DNA of 64,000 bases from an uncultured Clostridia bacterium. GTDB taxonomy: Bacteria; Bacillota; Clostridia; TANB77; CAG-508. Positions 52,057-61,693 of the stretch are shown one piece after another. Within the stretch, counting starts at the first letter, position 1. Every line of letters begins with the position of its first letter. Where the stretch lies: contig CAKOXK010000006.1 in the NCBI GenBank assembly GCA_934130085.1, forward strand, positions 17,091 through 81,090, written 5' to 3'. The position numbers were made by a program, and so were the translations under genes. The notes under the pieces are model-generated. The model was not told the origin of the DNA, searched no databases, and saw nothing but the letters and a program-made list of their open reading frames with translations.

Positions 52057-52926
52057 TTAATTCTCTCTTTCTATTGAGTAATATTTTATCTCATTATTCT
52101 TTTCTGAATTCTCTATCTTTTTGGATTTTATTGTTTCGTATTCATCTATTATATCATCAAAATCGTGTATTTTATAGACTCTATGTATTTCATCTATCTG
52201 CCACGGTTTTATATTTATCAATTTTGGATAAGGCAATGGCTTGAATGTCATTGAAAAATGTCTGATTATTGTATCTTCATTTCTCATATATTGTTCATTG
52301 CATTTATCATCTAATAATAGCTTTTTAGTGCAGGCTTTATTTATGGCAGTTTGATCTGGCAAAACCATTTTTTTAGTCATGCAAATCCTTCTTGCTTCAT
52401 CAAAGCAACCTGTTTGTTTTATCATCTTCAAGTTCATTAGAAGTACGCCTGAATTCATATAATTCTCATTAATTGCCTTTCTGCCAAGATAATCAAGAGA
52501 TGCTGCTATTTCATAATTACTCATGTCTACATCATAAATCTCTTTTATATTTTTATAACATACAATATCTGTATCAAGATACAAAATCTTATCTGGCAAC
52601 CCTTCTATTTTATCACTCAAAATTCTTATAAAAATGTATGGTGTATAATGAGTGTATCTATTAGCATTTTTATTCATATAATCAAGGTATGTTTTTGTTA
52701 CATCCATAAGAATTACTTTATTATTCTTATTTTTTTCTTGTAACATATTTTCAATTATCTTTCTTTCTTCTTCTGTTATTGGGTTAAACATTTTGTTTTG
52801 GTTTGTTAAATCCATTGTCATTAGATATACAGTTAAATCTTCTTTGGTATGTTTTGAGATTGATAATAACGATATTACTAACCCATCAAACATTTTTCTG
52901 TTTCCGCAGAACATTAAATTAATCAT
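52057..52926 (-). CDS. Glycosyltransferase family 8 protein (second)
   Basis: A 289-residue GT8 enzyme with DxD as DTD in ILYLDTDIVCYKN and the signature YMNSGVLLMNLKMIK, plus a His in TIIRHFSMTFKP. It is diverged from the adjacent GT8, so the pair may add two different sugars. The start chosen (52926) follows AGGGGA and overlaps the end of the upstream acyltransferase gene by 8 bases, showing translational coupling. Confidence 0.9.
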   Translation of the reverse strand: MINLMFCGNRKMFDGLVISLLSISKHTKEDLTVYLMTMDLTNQNKMFNPITEEERKIIENMLQEKNKNNKVILMDVTKTYLDYMNKNANRYTHYTPYIFIRILSDKIEGLPDKILYLDTDIVCYKNIKEIYDVDMSNYEIAASLDYLGRKAINENYMNSGVLLMNLKMIKQTGCFDEARRICMTKKMVLPDQTAINKACTKKLLLDDKCNEQYMRNEDTIIRHFSMTFKPLPYPKLINIKPWQIDEIHRVYKIHDFDDIIDEYETIKSKKIENSEKNNEIKYYSIEREN

Positions 52927-53734
52927 ATATTCCCCTATCGCCCTTAAGCTCATTTTTATTTTTCTTTATGTACTTTATTGTCTCAATGTTGCTATTTTCA
53001 CTTCTTACCTTCATTGCATCAAGTACAGTATTTCTTAATTTTTCTTTTGCCTCTTTTTTAGGTAATGTCTTGTCTGCATAAAATGGCCCATCTACATAAA
53101 TTACTATTTTAGCTTTTCCTTTGGCATCTTTTTGATATGTGGTTGTAGCTGAATAACATGGTTTATCAAGTTCATAAGGATATTCAAACGATACGCTCTT
53201 AAAATCTCTTATTTTAGTGTAATAAGGCCATACATGTGCCTCAGGATAAATTGATATTACATTTTTCTTATCAATATAGTACTTAATCGCCTCTTTAAAT
53301 TTTGACATTCCTTTTATTGTATCAGGAATTGGAAGCGCACCTAGTAACTTATTCAACGTTTTCATAAATCTAATTGATACATTCTTTGCATTTGCAATTA
53401 CATAAACTCTTTTTGGAAATGTAATAAATGTTGGAAAAAAAGTATCAAGCACCTCTTGTGTGTGATTAGAATACAAGAAATACCCTTGTTTTTTTGCTTT
53501 CTTTAAAACACTACGATTTTCAATCTTAAGTCCATATCTTACTTTTGCATAAATATACCCTGGTATTAAAAATACTACTCTATATACAATAAATGCACAT
53601 AACTTCCATAAAGGATTTTTGTGAATGTATTTATAATCTTCATTAATTTTTACTGGAGTGATTTCGCTACTTGCAAAATCATCATTTAGTTCATCTGAAT
53701 AATAAACTACTTTTTGATGCTCATTCTTTTGCAT
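52919..53734 (-). CDS. PlsC-like acyltransferase (second)
   Basis: A 271-residue membrane acyltransferase. A hydrophobic segment (about residues 42-62) precedes the catalytic region with SNHTQEVLD, where the spacing from His to Asp is five residues instead of the canonical four. Further motifs are ALPIPDTIKGM and IYPEAHVWPYY. It shares the YPE-x-x-x-W pattern with the neighbour at 50241, so the two are paralogues. It is first in the four-gene cluster. GAGAGG lies close to the ATG. Confidence 0.82.
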   Translation of the reverse strand: MQKNEHQKVVYYSDELNDDFASSEITPVKINEDYKYIHKNPLWKLCAFIVYRVVFLIPGYIYAKVRYGLKIENRSVLKKAKKQGYFLYSNHTQEVLDTFFPTFITFPKRVYVIANAKNVSIRFMKTLNKLLGALPIPDTIKGMSKFKEAIKYYIDKKNVISIYPEAHVWPYYTKIRDFKSVSFEYPYELDKPCYSATTTYQKDAKGKAKIVIYVDGPFYADKTLPKKEAKEKLRNTVLDAMKVRSENSNIETIKYIKKNKNELKGDRGIYD

Positions 53735-53801
53735 TCATCTTTCCTCTCAAATGTACATAAAAAAACATTCTATGCTATTTTAATACATAATATAAAAAAA
53801 A

Positions 53802-53827
53802 TCAACACAAATTTACATTTTGTGTTG
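53802..53827 (-). terminator. Terminator downstream of the nested inverted-repeat element
   Basis: TCAACACAAA (53802-53811) pairs with TTTGTGTTGA (53818-53827) around 6 bases. The minus transcript continues with eight U. It would end transcripts from the obg operon. Confidence 0.85.
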
Positions 53828-53846
53828 AGCATGCAATACTCTAAAT

Positions 53847-53987
53847 AAAAAGGTTAATATTATATTGTTTAAAATGTCGCGCAAGAGTCAAGCGAAGCGC
53901 GAATGTTTCTTTCTTCCGACAGTTGTCTTTGACTAACGAAGAAAGAAACGAACAAGGCATGAAAAACAATATAATATTAACCTTTTT
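53847..53987. repeat. Nested inverted-repeat element, 141 bp
   Basis: Perfect 24-bp outer arms (53847-53870 and 53964-53987) enclose a core that is richer in G+C. The core contains a 5-bp stem CGCGC/GCGCG (53878-53901) and a perfect 12-bp stem GTTTCTTTCTTC/GAAGAAAGAAAC (53905-53916 and 53938-53949). The whole would fold into a two-branched cross. No coding frame is evident. It resembles a MITE-like or structured RNA element. Confidence 0.8.
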
Positions 53988-54005
53988 TAATTAAGCATTT
54001 GTATT

Positions 54006-55292
54006 TTAATCTTCCCACTCCATTTCATAACTTCCTATTTTTACTGTGTCTCCGTCTTTTACTCCTGCTTTTTTTAATTCTCTGTTTAGGCCTATTTCAT
54101 CAAGTTTTTTGTGTAGATAGTAAAGCGATTCATAGTCTGTAATATTTACTCTTCTTATTATTCTATCTACCGCTTCTCCTGTAACAACGAATACTTTTCC
54201 TTGTTTTTCAACTTTAAATTCGTTTTTAGAATTATCAAGTGTGTAAAGTTTTTCTTTTTCACTGTTATCTTCATCAATTAAGCTTTCTTTTGGTAATATT
54301 TTTAGTGTACTTGATATGTATTTCATGAGTTCGTCAATTCCTTCACCTGTTGATGATGATATTTTAAATATTTTTTGTTTGTTCTTCTTTGCAACTTCTT
54401 CTAATCTTTTATAGTTTTCATTATTATCAGTTAGCAAGTCCGCTTTGCTTGCTATTATTATTTGCGTGCGGTTTGCAAGTTTTTTGCTGTATTCTTTTAA
54501 TTCATTGTTAATTTTGTTGTAGTCATCTACTGGATCTCTTCCTTCTGATCCTGATACGTCAATGAAATGTAATAGTAGTCTTGTTCTTTCTATATGTCTT
54601 AAAAATTGAATTCCTAAGCCTTCTCCTTTGCTCGCACCTTCAATTATTCCTGGAATGTCTGCTATTACAAAGCTATCTCCATATTTTGATTTTACCACTC
54701 CTAGGTTTGGATTTATTGTTGTAAAATGATAGTTTGCAATTTTAGGGTTTGCAGAAGTTACTACTGATAAGAATGTTGATTTTCCTACATTAGGGAATCC
54801 TACTAATCCTACATCTGCAAGTAGTTTTAGTTCTAGTACAAGCTCTTTTTCTTCCCCTGGCTCTCCATCTTGTGCAAATCTTGGAGCTTGTCTTGTTGCT
54901 GTTGCAAAGTGTGAGTTTCCAAGACCTCCTCTTCCGCCTTTTAATACTAGTACTTTTTCATCTTTTTCTGATAAATCTGCAATTATTCTATTGGTTTGCA
55001 CATCTTTTATTACTGTGCCGATTGGTACGTTGATATATAAGTCTTTTCCGCTTTTTCCGTACTTTCTTGCTCCCATTCCATTTTCGCCATTTTCTGCTTT
55101 AAATTTTTTCTTGAATCTGAATTCAATTAAAGTATTAGCGTCTTTATCAACTTTAAAATAAACATCTCCGCCTTTTCCCCCATCTCCTCCATCTGGGCCT
55201 CCGGCTGCAACATATTTTTCATGTCTAAATGATATTGCCCCATTTCCGCCTTTTCCGGCAGAAGCAAAAATTTTTACATAATCTGTGAACAT
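54006..55292 (-). CDS. obg: GTPase Obg (CgtA)
   Basis: Obg is an essential GTPase acting in 50S ribosome maturation and stress control. The glycine-rich Obg fold covers about residues 1-158 (AGKGGNGAISFRHEKY, GGDGGKGGDV), the G domain has GFPNVGKSTFLS and DIPGIIEGA, with SKAD as the G4 motif. The C-terminal OCT domain spans about 350-428. Length 428 equals B. subtilis Obg. AAGGAG precedes the ATG. Its glycines use GGC, GGA and GGT freely, and many CGGA tetramers occur out of frame here with no disruption. It lies 12 bases after trpS. Confidence 0.97.
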   Translation of the reverse strand: MFTDYVKIFASAGKGGNGAISFRHEKYVAAGGPDGGDGGKGGDVYFKVDKDANTLIEFRFKKKFKAENGENGMGARKYGKSGKDLYINVPIGTVIKDVQTNRIIADLSEKDEKVLVLKGGRGGLGNSHFATATRQAPRFAQDGEPGEEKELVLELKLLADVGLVGFPNVGKSTFLSVVTSANPKIANYHFTTINPNLGVVKSKYGDSFVIADIPGIIEGASKGEGLGIQFLRHIERTRLLLHFIDVSGSEGRDPVDDYNKINNELKEYSKKLANRTQIIIASKADLLTDNNENYKRLEEVAKKNKQKIFKISSSTGEGIDELMKYISSTLKILPKESLIDEDNSEKEKLYTLDNSKNEFKVEKQGKVFVVTGEAVDRIIRRVNITDYESLYYLHKKLDEIGLNRELKKAGVKDGDTVKIGSYEMEWED

Positions 55293-55304
55293 TCTAAAAT
55301 CTCC

Positions 55305-56375
55305 TTAATAATCTAGCATCATTGATTTTTTTACTTTTTGCATTGTTTCTTCTGCAATTTTCTTAGCTCTTTTTGTTCCTTCTAATAGTATCTCTCTAAC
55401 TTCATCTTCATGCTCTTCATAATAATGTCTTTTTTCTCTCATTGGTTCTAATACATCATTTATGTTTTTAATTAATTCTTTTTTACAGTTTACACAGCCT
55501 CTTTCACCATTTTTACATTCATTTTGAACTTTGCTTACTGCTTCTATGCTACTGAATAATTTATGGTAGTAATAAACCATGCATACATCAGGGTTTCCTT
55601 TATCATCTTTTCTTATTCTATTTGGGTCAGTTAATGCGGACATTACTTTTTTAGAAATTATATCTAAATCATCTGATAAATAAAGCGCATTTCCTAATGA
55701 TTTTCCCATTTTTTCATTTCCGTCTAATCCTTTAATTCTTGGTGAATTATTCAAAACAGCCTTAGGCTCTCTTAACGTTTCCCCATAAATTGAATTAAAC
55801 TTTCTAACTATTTCCCTGCATTGTTCAATTAGAGGTAATTGGTCTTCCCCAACTGGGATATATGATGCATCAAAAGCTGTTATATCTGCTGCTTGGCTTA
55901 CTGGGTAGCCTAAAAAGCCATAAGTTACGCTTTCACCAAAAAGTTCTTTTTTCTGAGCAATTTCAGTCTTAACTGTAGGGTTTCTTTGTAGTCTTGCTAT
56001 TGTAACAAGATTAGAGTAATAAACAGTTAGTTCTGCTATTTCTGGAATCATAGATTGTAAAAAGAATGTGGCTTTGTTAGGATCAATTCCTATTGAAAGT
56101 AAATCCATTACAATTTGAAGTGTATTGTCTTTTACTTTTTTAGGATTATTAAAATTATCAGTCAAAGCTTGTACATCAGCTATCTCTATAAAAGTATCAA
56201 ATTTATCTTGTAATTTCATCCATGAAGAAGCAGCTCCAAAATAATGACCAATATGTAAATGACCCGTTGGTCTTATTCCTGTAAGAATTCTTAATGACTT
56301 ATCAGGCTTTAAATCATTAATATCAATTTTTTCATCATTTTCTTGATATGTATCTAGCAATGTAATTTTATTCAT
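55305..56375 (-). CDS. trpS: Tryptophanyl-tRNA synthetase
   Basis: A class I synthetase charging tRNA-Trp. The HIGH motif is HIGH in RPTGHLHIGHYFGA (about residue 43), and the KMSKS loop is KMGKS in GNEKMGKSLGNA. The TrpS pattern PVSQAADI and PVGEDQLPL is clear. An insertion near the C-terminus carries a four-Cys cluster (CKNGERGCVNCKKE), seen in some bacterial TrpS. Length 356 is normal. AAAGG precedes the ATG. It shares an operon with obg and the RNHCP gene. Confidence 0.96.
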   Translation of the reverse strand: MNKITLLDTYQENDEKIDINDLKPDKSLRILTGIRPTGHLHIGHYFGAASSWMKLQDKFDTFIEIADVQALTDNFNNPKKVKDNTLQIVMDLLSIGIDPNKATFFLQSMIPEIAELTVYYSNLVTIARLQRNPTVKTEIAQKKELFGESVTYGFLGYPVSQAADITAFDASYIPVGEDQLPLIEQCREIVRKFNSIYGETLREPKAVLNNSPRIKGLDGNEKMGKSLGNALYLSDDLDIISKKVMSALTDPNRIRKDDKGNPDVCMVYYYHKLFSSIEAVSKVQNECKNGERGCVNCKKELIKNINDVLEPMREKRHYYEEHEDEVREILLEGTKRAKKIAEETMQKVKKSMMLDY

Positions 56376-56387
56376 AATACTATCCTT

Positions 56388-56702
56388 TCATAAATTGTTT
56401 TGATTAACTGTTAATTTAATTATTAAATCCATATTATCATCGTCAGCAGCTTTGTTTTTTCTTATCTTGCCGCATTTTTCACATTTGTACACAATAACGT
56501 AACCTTTTTTACTGTCAATTTCAACTTGAATTGGTTTTAGCACCCCTTTGCATTTTTCTTCCCTATCACCTGGTAATATGTCTACATGTTTTGAGCATAA
56601 ACAATATGGGCAGTGGTCTCTTGATGTATAGCTTAGTTTACTCACTTTTTTATGGCAATTTTCACATTCAAATTCTTCATCTCTTTTAACAAACTGTTTC
56701 AT
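56388..56702 (-). CDS. RNHCP domain zinc-ribbon protein
   Basis: A 104-residue protein with two zinc-ribbon-like Cys pairs at each end: CENCHKK...CPYCLCSKHVD and CEKCGKIRKN. The central RDHCPYCLCSKHVD matches the RNHCP motif that names the family; here Asn is Asp. Its role is unknown, but such proteins often sit near translation genes. The start at ATG 56702 follows AAAAGGAAA; a TTG two codons upstream is less likely. It is 12 bases upstream of trpS and presumably cotranscribed. Confidence 0.85.
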   Translation of the reverse strand: MKQFVKRDEEFECENCHKKVSKLSYTSRDHCPYCLCSKHVDILPGDREEKCKGVLKPIQVEIDSKKGYVIVYKCEKCGKIRKNKAADDDNMDLIIKLTVNQNNL

Positions 56703-56760
56703 AACCAATTATCTTTTCCTTTTAATATAGCTTAATGTACTTATCTAAAGTTAATTTTAG

Positions 56761-56948
56761 TAATTAAATACACTTTTATCTATGAATTATTAAATCTTGA
56801 CGATCAAATATACTTTCGCCTATAAATTGTTGAACTTTAACAATCAAATATATTTTCACCTATAAATTGTTGAACTTTAACAAGCAAATATACTTTCACC
56901 TATAAATTGTTGAACTTTAACAATCAAATACACTTCCACCTATAAATT
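56761..56948. repeat. 40-bp tandem repeat derived from the 3' end of the nucleoside kinase gene
   Basis: Units of exactly 40 bases start at 56801, 56841, 56881 and (partial) 56921, each CAATCAAATA-x-ACTTTCACC then TATAAATTGTTGAACTTTAA. A diverged fifth unit covers 56761-56800. The last unit overlaps the final codons of the kinase (GGSVFDC), so the array probably arose by duplicating the gene end together with its stop codon. Confidence 0.85.
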
Positions 56949-58566
56949 CACGTAATAATGAATTATTTGGTATTGCTGTTTCATCAATTTCTTCAAAGTA
57001 CTCTAAGAATGTTATTATTCTTCTTGCTTCTGAATATTCTTCTTCATCTCTTGTAATTTCGTTAAGTAATGGTCTTGCATATTTTCCTAGTACTGCAAGT
57101 TCATACACAAGTGAACTGTTGAACATTGCATCTGCCTCTTCTTGGTATGGGAATATGTTTTTGTTTTCTCCCCTGTTTACTGATGGCCACCTTTTTAATG
57201 TGTCTGATGCTGAATAACTTCTAAAATTATTATCTCTTACGATTCTTCTTATTAATCTTGTATCTGTCGTTGATATTCTGTTGAAATCATCTATATTTAA
57301 TACCGTTAAGTCTGATATATATATTTTGAATTTATTTTCTCTTGGAATTTTTGCTGTTAATCTATCATTTAAACAGTGAATTCCTTCTATTATTAATATT
57401 TCGTCTTTAGCAAGGCTTAATGTTCTATCATCACTATATCTTTTTGTTCCTACCTTAAAGTCAAATGATGGTATTTTTACGGTTTCTCCACCTATTAATT
57501 TTGCTAAATGATCATTAAATAAATCTAAGTCTAATGCATCTATTGTTTCAAAGTCATACTCTCCATTTTCATCTCTAGGAGTTTCTGGTCTTTCAACAAA
57601 GTAATCATCTGTTCCTATTGTTATAGGCTTTATTCCATTTACCCTTAATTGCATTCCAAGTCTTCTTGCAAATGTAGTTTTACTTGATGATGATGGACCT
57701 GCTATTAATACCATTTTAAGATTTTTTTGTTTTGATATTTTGTCTGCAAGTTCTGCTATTTTCTTTTCTTGTAAAGCTTCAGACATAAGGATTACGTCTT
57801 TTCCTTTTCCATCTCTTATTGCATTGTTTAAATCTTTTATATCATTTATTTGCATAAGGTCAATTATTTCATCGTATTCTTGCAATGTCTGCAAGAATTT
57901 TTTACTCTCTTTGAATTCTCCTAATTCTTTTGGGTTTGATTTGTTTGGATATCTTACAATAAATCCATTTTTGTATTTTTTTATATCAAATATATCAACA
58001 TACCCTGTACTTAGTGGCATTACTCCATAGAAGAAATTGAAGTAATCTTCGCAAAAATATAATGCTACTTCTTTCTTTTCTTTGTTATCTATTTGAAGTA
58101 TTCCTCTTTCTTCACCTTTGTGCTCATCATAAAACTTCTTTGCTTCTTCTTTTGTATATATTATTTTCTTTATCGGTAAATCATCTTCAATTATTCTTTG
58201 CATTTCTGCTTTAACATTTGCTATTATTTCATCTGTAACTGGATGATTTTTTATCTCACAGAACATTGAATTTGCTAATTGAAAGTTTACTGTTATTTTA
58301 TAATCTGGGTAAAGTTTGTTAAAAGCCATTCCCATTATATATAAAGCCCCTCTGATGTATACTCTTATTCCATCATTATCTGTTAAATCAATTAATTCAA
58401 CTGTATCCCCTTCTTGAATTTCATAGTCTAATGATTTTACAACATTGTTCAGTTTGCAAGCTATTATATGTTTTGGAGAAATTCTTATACTATCTCCAAA
58501 CATATCTACAACCTTTTTTGTTGTTTTTGGTAAGCCAACCTCTCTACCCTGATAAATTATTTTCAT
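56917..58566 (-). CDS. Nucleoside (uridine-type) kinase with N-terminal TGS-like domain
   Basis: A 549-residue fusion common in Clostridia. The N-terminal part (about residues 1-65) looks like a TGS domain, then a region related to the second additional domain of threonyl-tRNA synthetase. The C-terminal kinase (about residues 280-490) has the P-loop IAGPSSSSKTTFARRL and the uridine-kinase motifs GTDDYFVERPETP, DALDLDLFNDHL and IIEGIHCLND. The precise substrate is unproven. AAGGAG precedes the ATG. The last residues lie within a tandem repeat that continues downstream. Confidence 0.88.
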   Translation of the reverse strand: MKIIYQGREVGLPKTTKKVVDMFGDSIRISPKHIIACKLNNVVKSLDYEIQEGDTVELIDLTDNDGIRVYIRGALYIMGMAFNKLYPDYKITVNFQLANSMFCEIKNHPVTDEIIANVKAEMQRIIEDDLPIKKIIYTKEEAKKFYDEHKGEERGILQIDNKEKKEVALYFCEDYFNFFYGVMPLSTGYVDIFDIKKYKNGFIVRYPNKSNPKELGEFKESKKFLQTLQEYDEIIDLMQINDIKDLNNAIRDGKGKDVILMSEALQEKKIAELADKISKQKNLKMVLIAGPSSSSKTTFARRLGMQLRVNGIKPITIGTDDYFVERPETPRDENGEYDFETIDALDLDLFNDHLAKLIGGETVKIPSFDFKVGTKRYSDDRTLSLAKDEILIIEGIHCLNDRLTAKIPRENKFKIYISDLTVLNIDDFNRISTTDTRLIRRIVRDNNFRSYSASDTLKRWPSVNRGENKNIFPYQEEADAMFNSSLVYELAVLGKYARPLLNEITRDEEEYSEARRIITFLEYFEEIDETAIPNNSLLREFIGGSVFDC

Positions 58567-58687
58567 CTGTGCATTCTCCTTATTAAAATATTAAACAGTT
58601 TTTCTGTTTTATTTTTGCTTTTTATTTATTTTAATTTTCACATTACTTTTTATTTGCTTTTATATTTATGTTATAAAAGCTTTTTTA

Positions 58688-61525
58688 TTATGCCATCTTT
58701 TCTTTGATTTTTGAAAGTATGTTAAGTGCCTCAATTGGTGTTACTGAGTCAAGTTTTATTGCATCTAGTTCATGTGCTATTTCTGCTAATCTGTAATTAT
58801 ACATACTTATTTGACCTTGCTCTTCTTGCTTTTCAGATTTAGTTTGTTTTGCATCTCTTAATACACTTCTTCTTTCAAGAGTTTTCAAAATTTCATTTGC
58901 TCTTTTTGTTACTTCTTTTGGTACTCCTGCAAGTCTTGCTACATGAACTCCATAGCTCTCATCTGTACCACCCTCGAGTATCTTTCTTAAGAAAATTACG
59001 TCTTCTCCTCTTTCTTTTACAGCTACGTGATAATTCTTGGTTCCCTCTAGTTTATTTTCTAAATCAACTAGTTCATGGTAATGTGTTGCAAATAATGTTT
59101 TTGCTCTAATTTTTGATATATCTTCTGCAACCGCCCATGCTATTGATAATCCATCATAAGTTGATGTTCCTCTTCCTATTTCATCTAATATAACTAGGCT
59201 TTTTCTTGTTGCATTTTTTAAAATTGAGGCGACTTCCATCATCTCTACCATAAATGTACTTTCGCCCATTGCTAAGTCATCTGATGCGCCAACTCTTGTA
59301 AAGATTTTATCAACTACACCAATGTGTGCGTAAGATGCTGGTACAAATGATCCTATTTGAGCCATTAGAGTAATAAGTGCAACTTGCCTCATATATGTAG
59401 ATTTACCAGCCATATTAGGACCTGTAATTATTGCTAATCTATTTGCTTCAGTATCAAGATATGCGTCATTTGCTATAAATGAACCAGTATCTAGTATCTT
59501 TTCAACTACTGGGTGTCTGCCATCTCTTATTTCTATCACATCTGAATTATCGACCAATGGCATTTCATAATTCATATCTCTTGCAACTTTTGCAAAACTC
59601 AAGAGTACATCAATTTTAGCAACTATACTTGCCGCTATTTGTAATCTTTTTGCATTATCTTCTACTCTATCTCTAATTTTTACAAAAGTATCATATTCAA
59701 GATTTATAATCTTTTCTTGAGCTCCTACAATTTCATTTTCCATGTTTTTAAGTTCTTCGGTTATAAATCTCTCACCTGTTGTTAAAGTCTGTTTTCTGAT
59801 ATATCTATCAGGACACATTTTAACAAAAGATTTTGATACTTCTATATAATAGCCAAATACTTTATTATAACCTATTTTTAAATTTTTAATTCCTGTAAGT
59901 TCTCTTTCTTTTGCTTCTTCATCAACAAGCCACTTCTTGCCATTTGTTGTAATATCAATTAATCTATCAACATCTTCATTATATCCTTTTTTAATTAGTC
60001 CTCCCTCTTTAATAGATATAGGCGGATCATCATTAATTGCATCATCTATTAACTTATATATGTCATCTAATGTATCTAAAGAATTATATAATTCTTTTAG
60101 TAATTCTGATGTTGCAGAAGATAAAGTGCTTTTAAGTTTTGGAAGCTGCGCTATTGAATTTTTCAATGATATTAAATCTCTAGCGTTTGCACTTCCATAA
60201 GATACTTTTCCTGCTAGTCTTTCTATATCATATACACTTTTTAGGCATTCAGTAGCTTCATCACTTAATATGTAATTATCTTTGAACTCTTTAACCGCAT
60301 TTAGTCTAAGGTTGATATCTTTTACATCAATTAATGGATCACTTATCCACCTTCTAAGCAATCTTCCACCCATGGCAGTTGATGTTTTATCAAGCACCCA
60401 AAGCAATGTTCCTTTTTTAGATTTATCTCTCATTCTTTCAGTAATTTCTAGATTTCTTCTAGCATTAATATCAAGTGCCATGTACTTTGTTGTCTCATAA
60501 AAAATAATTTTGTTAAGATTTTCTGGAATTTGTTTTTGAGTATCTTCAATGTAATTCATTAGACCATTTATTGCACATATTGAAAACATTTTTCTATCAA
60601 TATCAATTGCTTCTTGATCTTTATCAACTATATCAAATTGATTTTTTATATATTTAGAATCATTTGAAAAATTGTATTTTAAATCATTATTCCAGTGCAT
60701 TTTCTTGTCTGAAATTACGGCATAAGCATCTTTATTAACATTTGCTATTTTTTCATCTTCATCTTTTTCATTTAATGAATTGGTATTTTTAAGAATATCT
60801 TCTTGCTTTAATTTTTCAGCATCTAATGGATCTGATATATTTCTGTCTGATTTTTCATCTTTTTCATAAGTAATATATGCATCAAATCTTGATTTTATTG
60901 TTTTTATTTCCTCGCCACTTTCATACATCATTTTGTTAATAATAATTTCTGATGGATTAAACCTTGAAATCTCGTCAAGAAGCTTGCTAAAATTGTTATC
61001 CTCTTTTATTTCTGTTGAATAAAAATCTCCTGTTGAAATATCACACACAGCAATACCAAAAAACATTCCTTCTTTGTAAATTGACATGATGTAATTGTTC
61101 TTTTTGTCTTCAATAAAACTACCTTCAACTTGAGTTCCTGGTGTAATAACTTTTATAACATCTCTCTTCACTATGCCTTTAGCTTTTGATGGATCTTCAA
61201 GTTGCTCACATATTGCAACTTTATAACCTTTTTCAACTAGCCTTGCTATATAAGAATCGATAGCATGATGAGGAATTCCACACATAGGTGCTCTTTCATT
61301 TTGACCACAGTCTTTACCAGTTAATGTAAGCTCTAAGTCTCTTGAAACCATGATTGCATCTTCAAAGAACATCTCAAAAAAGTCACCTAATCTGTAGCAC
61401 AATATACAATCAGCATACTTAGCTTTTGTAGCAATATAGTGTTGCATCATTGGAGAATAATCACCTATACTATTATAACGTTCTTTAGCTAAAATTGCTG
61501 CTTTTTCTCTCTCATCCTCTGCCAT
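58688..61525 (-). CDS. mutS: DNA mismatch repair protein MutS
   Basis: MutS recognises mismatches and recruits MutL. The N-terminal domain has the mismatch-binding motif CYRLGDFFEMFFEDA (Phe-x-Glu as FFEMF), then connector, core, and the ATPase with Walker A GPNMAGKSTYMRQ, DEIGRGTSTYDG and ATHYHELV. Length 945 exceeds the usual 850-880 through an insertion near residues 215-300. AAGGAG precedes the ATG. mutL is not in the window, and miaB lies upstream, the standard Clostridia order. Confidence 0.97.
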   Translation of the reverse strand: MAEDEREKAAILAKERYNSIGDYSPMMQHYIATKAKYADCILCYRLGDFFEMFFEDAIMVSRDLELTLTGKDCGQNERAPMCGIPHHAIDSYIARLVEKGYKVAICEQLEDPSKAKGIVKRDVIKVITPGTQVEGSFIEDKKNNYIMSIYKEGMFFGIAVCDISTGDFYSTEIKEDNNFSKLLDEISRFNPSEIIINKMMYESGEEIKTIKSRFDAYITYEKDEKSDRNISDPLDAEKLKQEDILKNTNSLNEKDEDEKIANVNKDAYAVISDKKMHWNNDLKYNFSNDSKYIKNQFDIVDKDQEAIDIDRKMFSICAINGLMNYIEDTQKQIPENLNKIIFYETTKYMALDINARRNLEITERMRDKSKKGTLLWVLDKTSTAMGGRLLRRWISDPLIDVKDINLRLNAVKEFKDNYILSDEATECLKSVYDIERLAGKVSYGSANARDLISLKNSIAQLPKLKSTLSSATSELLKELYNSLDTLDDIYKLIDDAINDDPPISIKEGGLIKKGYNEDVDRLIDITTNGKKWLVDEEAKERELTGIKNLKIGYNKVFGYYIEVSKSFVKMCPDRYIRKQTLTTGERFITEELKNMENEIVGAQEKIINLEYDTFVKIRDRVEDNAKRLQIAASIVAKIDVLLSFAKVARDMNYEMPLVDNSDVIEIRDGRHPVVEKILDTGSFIANDAYLDTEANRLAIITGPNMAGKSTYMRQVALITLMAQIGSFVPASYAHIGVVDKIFTRVGASDDLAMGESTFMVEMMEVASILKNATRKSLVILDEIGRGTSTYDGLSIAWAVAEDISKIRAKTLFATHYHELVDLENKLEGTKNYHVAVKERGEDVIFLRKILEGGTDESYGVHVARLAGVPKEVTKRANEILKTLERRSVLRDAKQTKSEKQEEQGQISMYNYRLAEIAHELDAIKLDSVTPIEALNILSKIKEKMA

Positions 61526-61693
61526 TTTTTTCTCCTTATACTTCTAATATAATTTATATATATTAATTATCATTTCTTATTTAAATACTAAATGTTTTAA
61601 ATACCTGTTAGACTGGTAGTAATTTATATTGAAATGATTTTTTCATTATGTTGTTGATATAAATAATATCAATAAACTGTAATATTAAAACAA

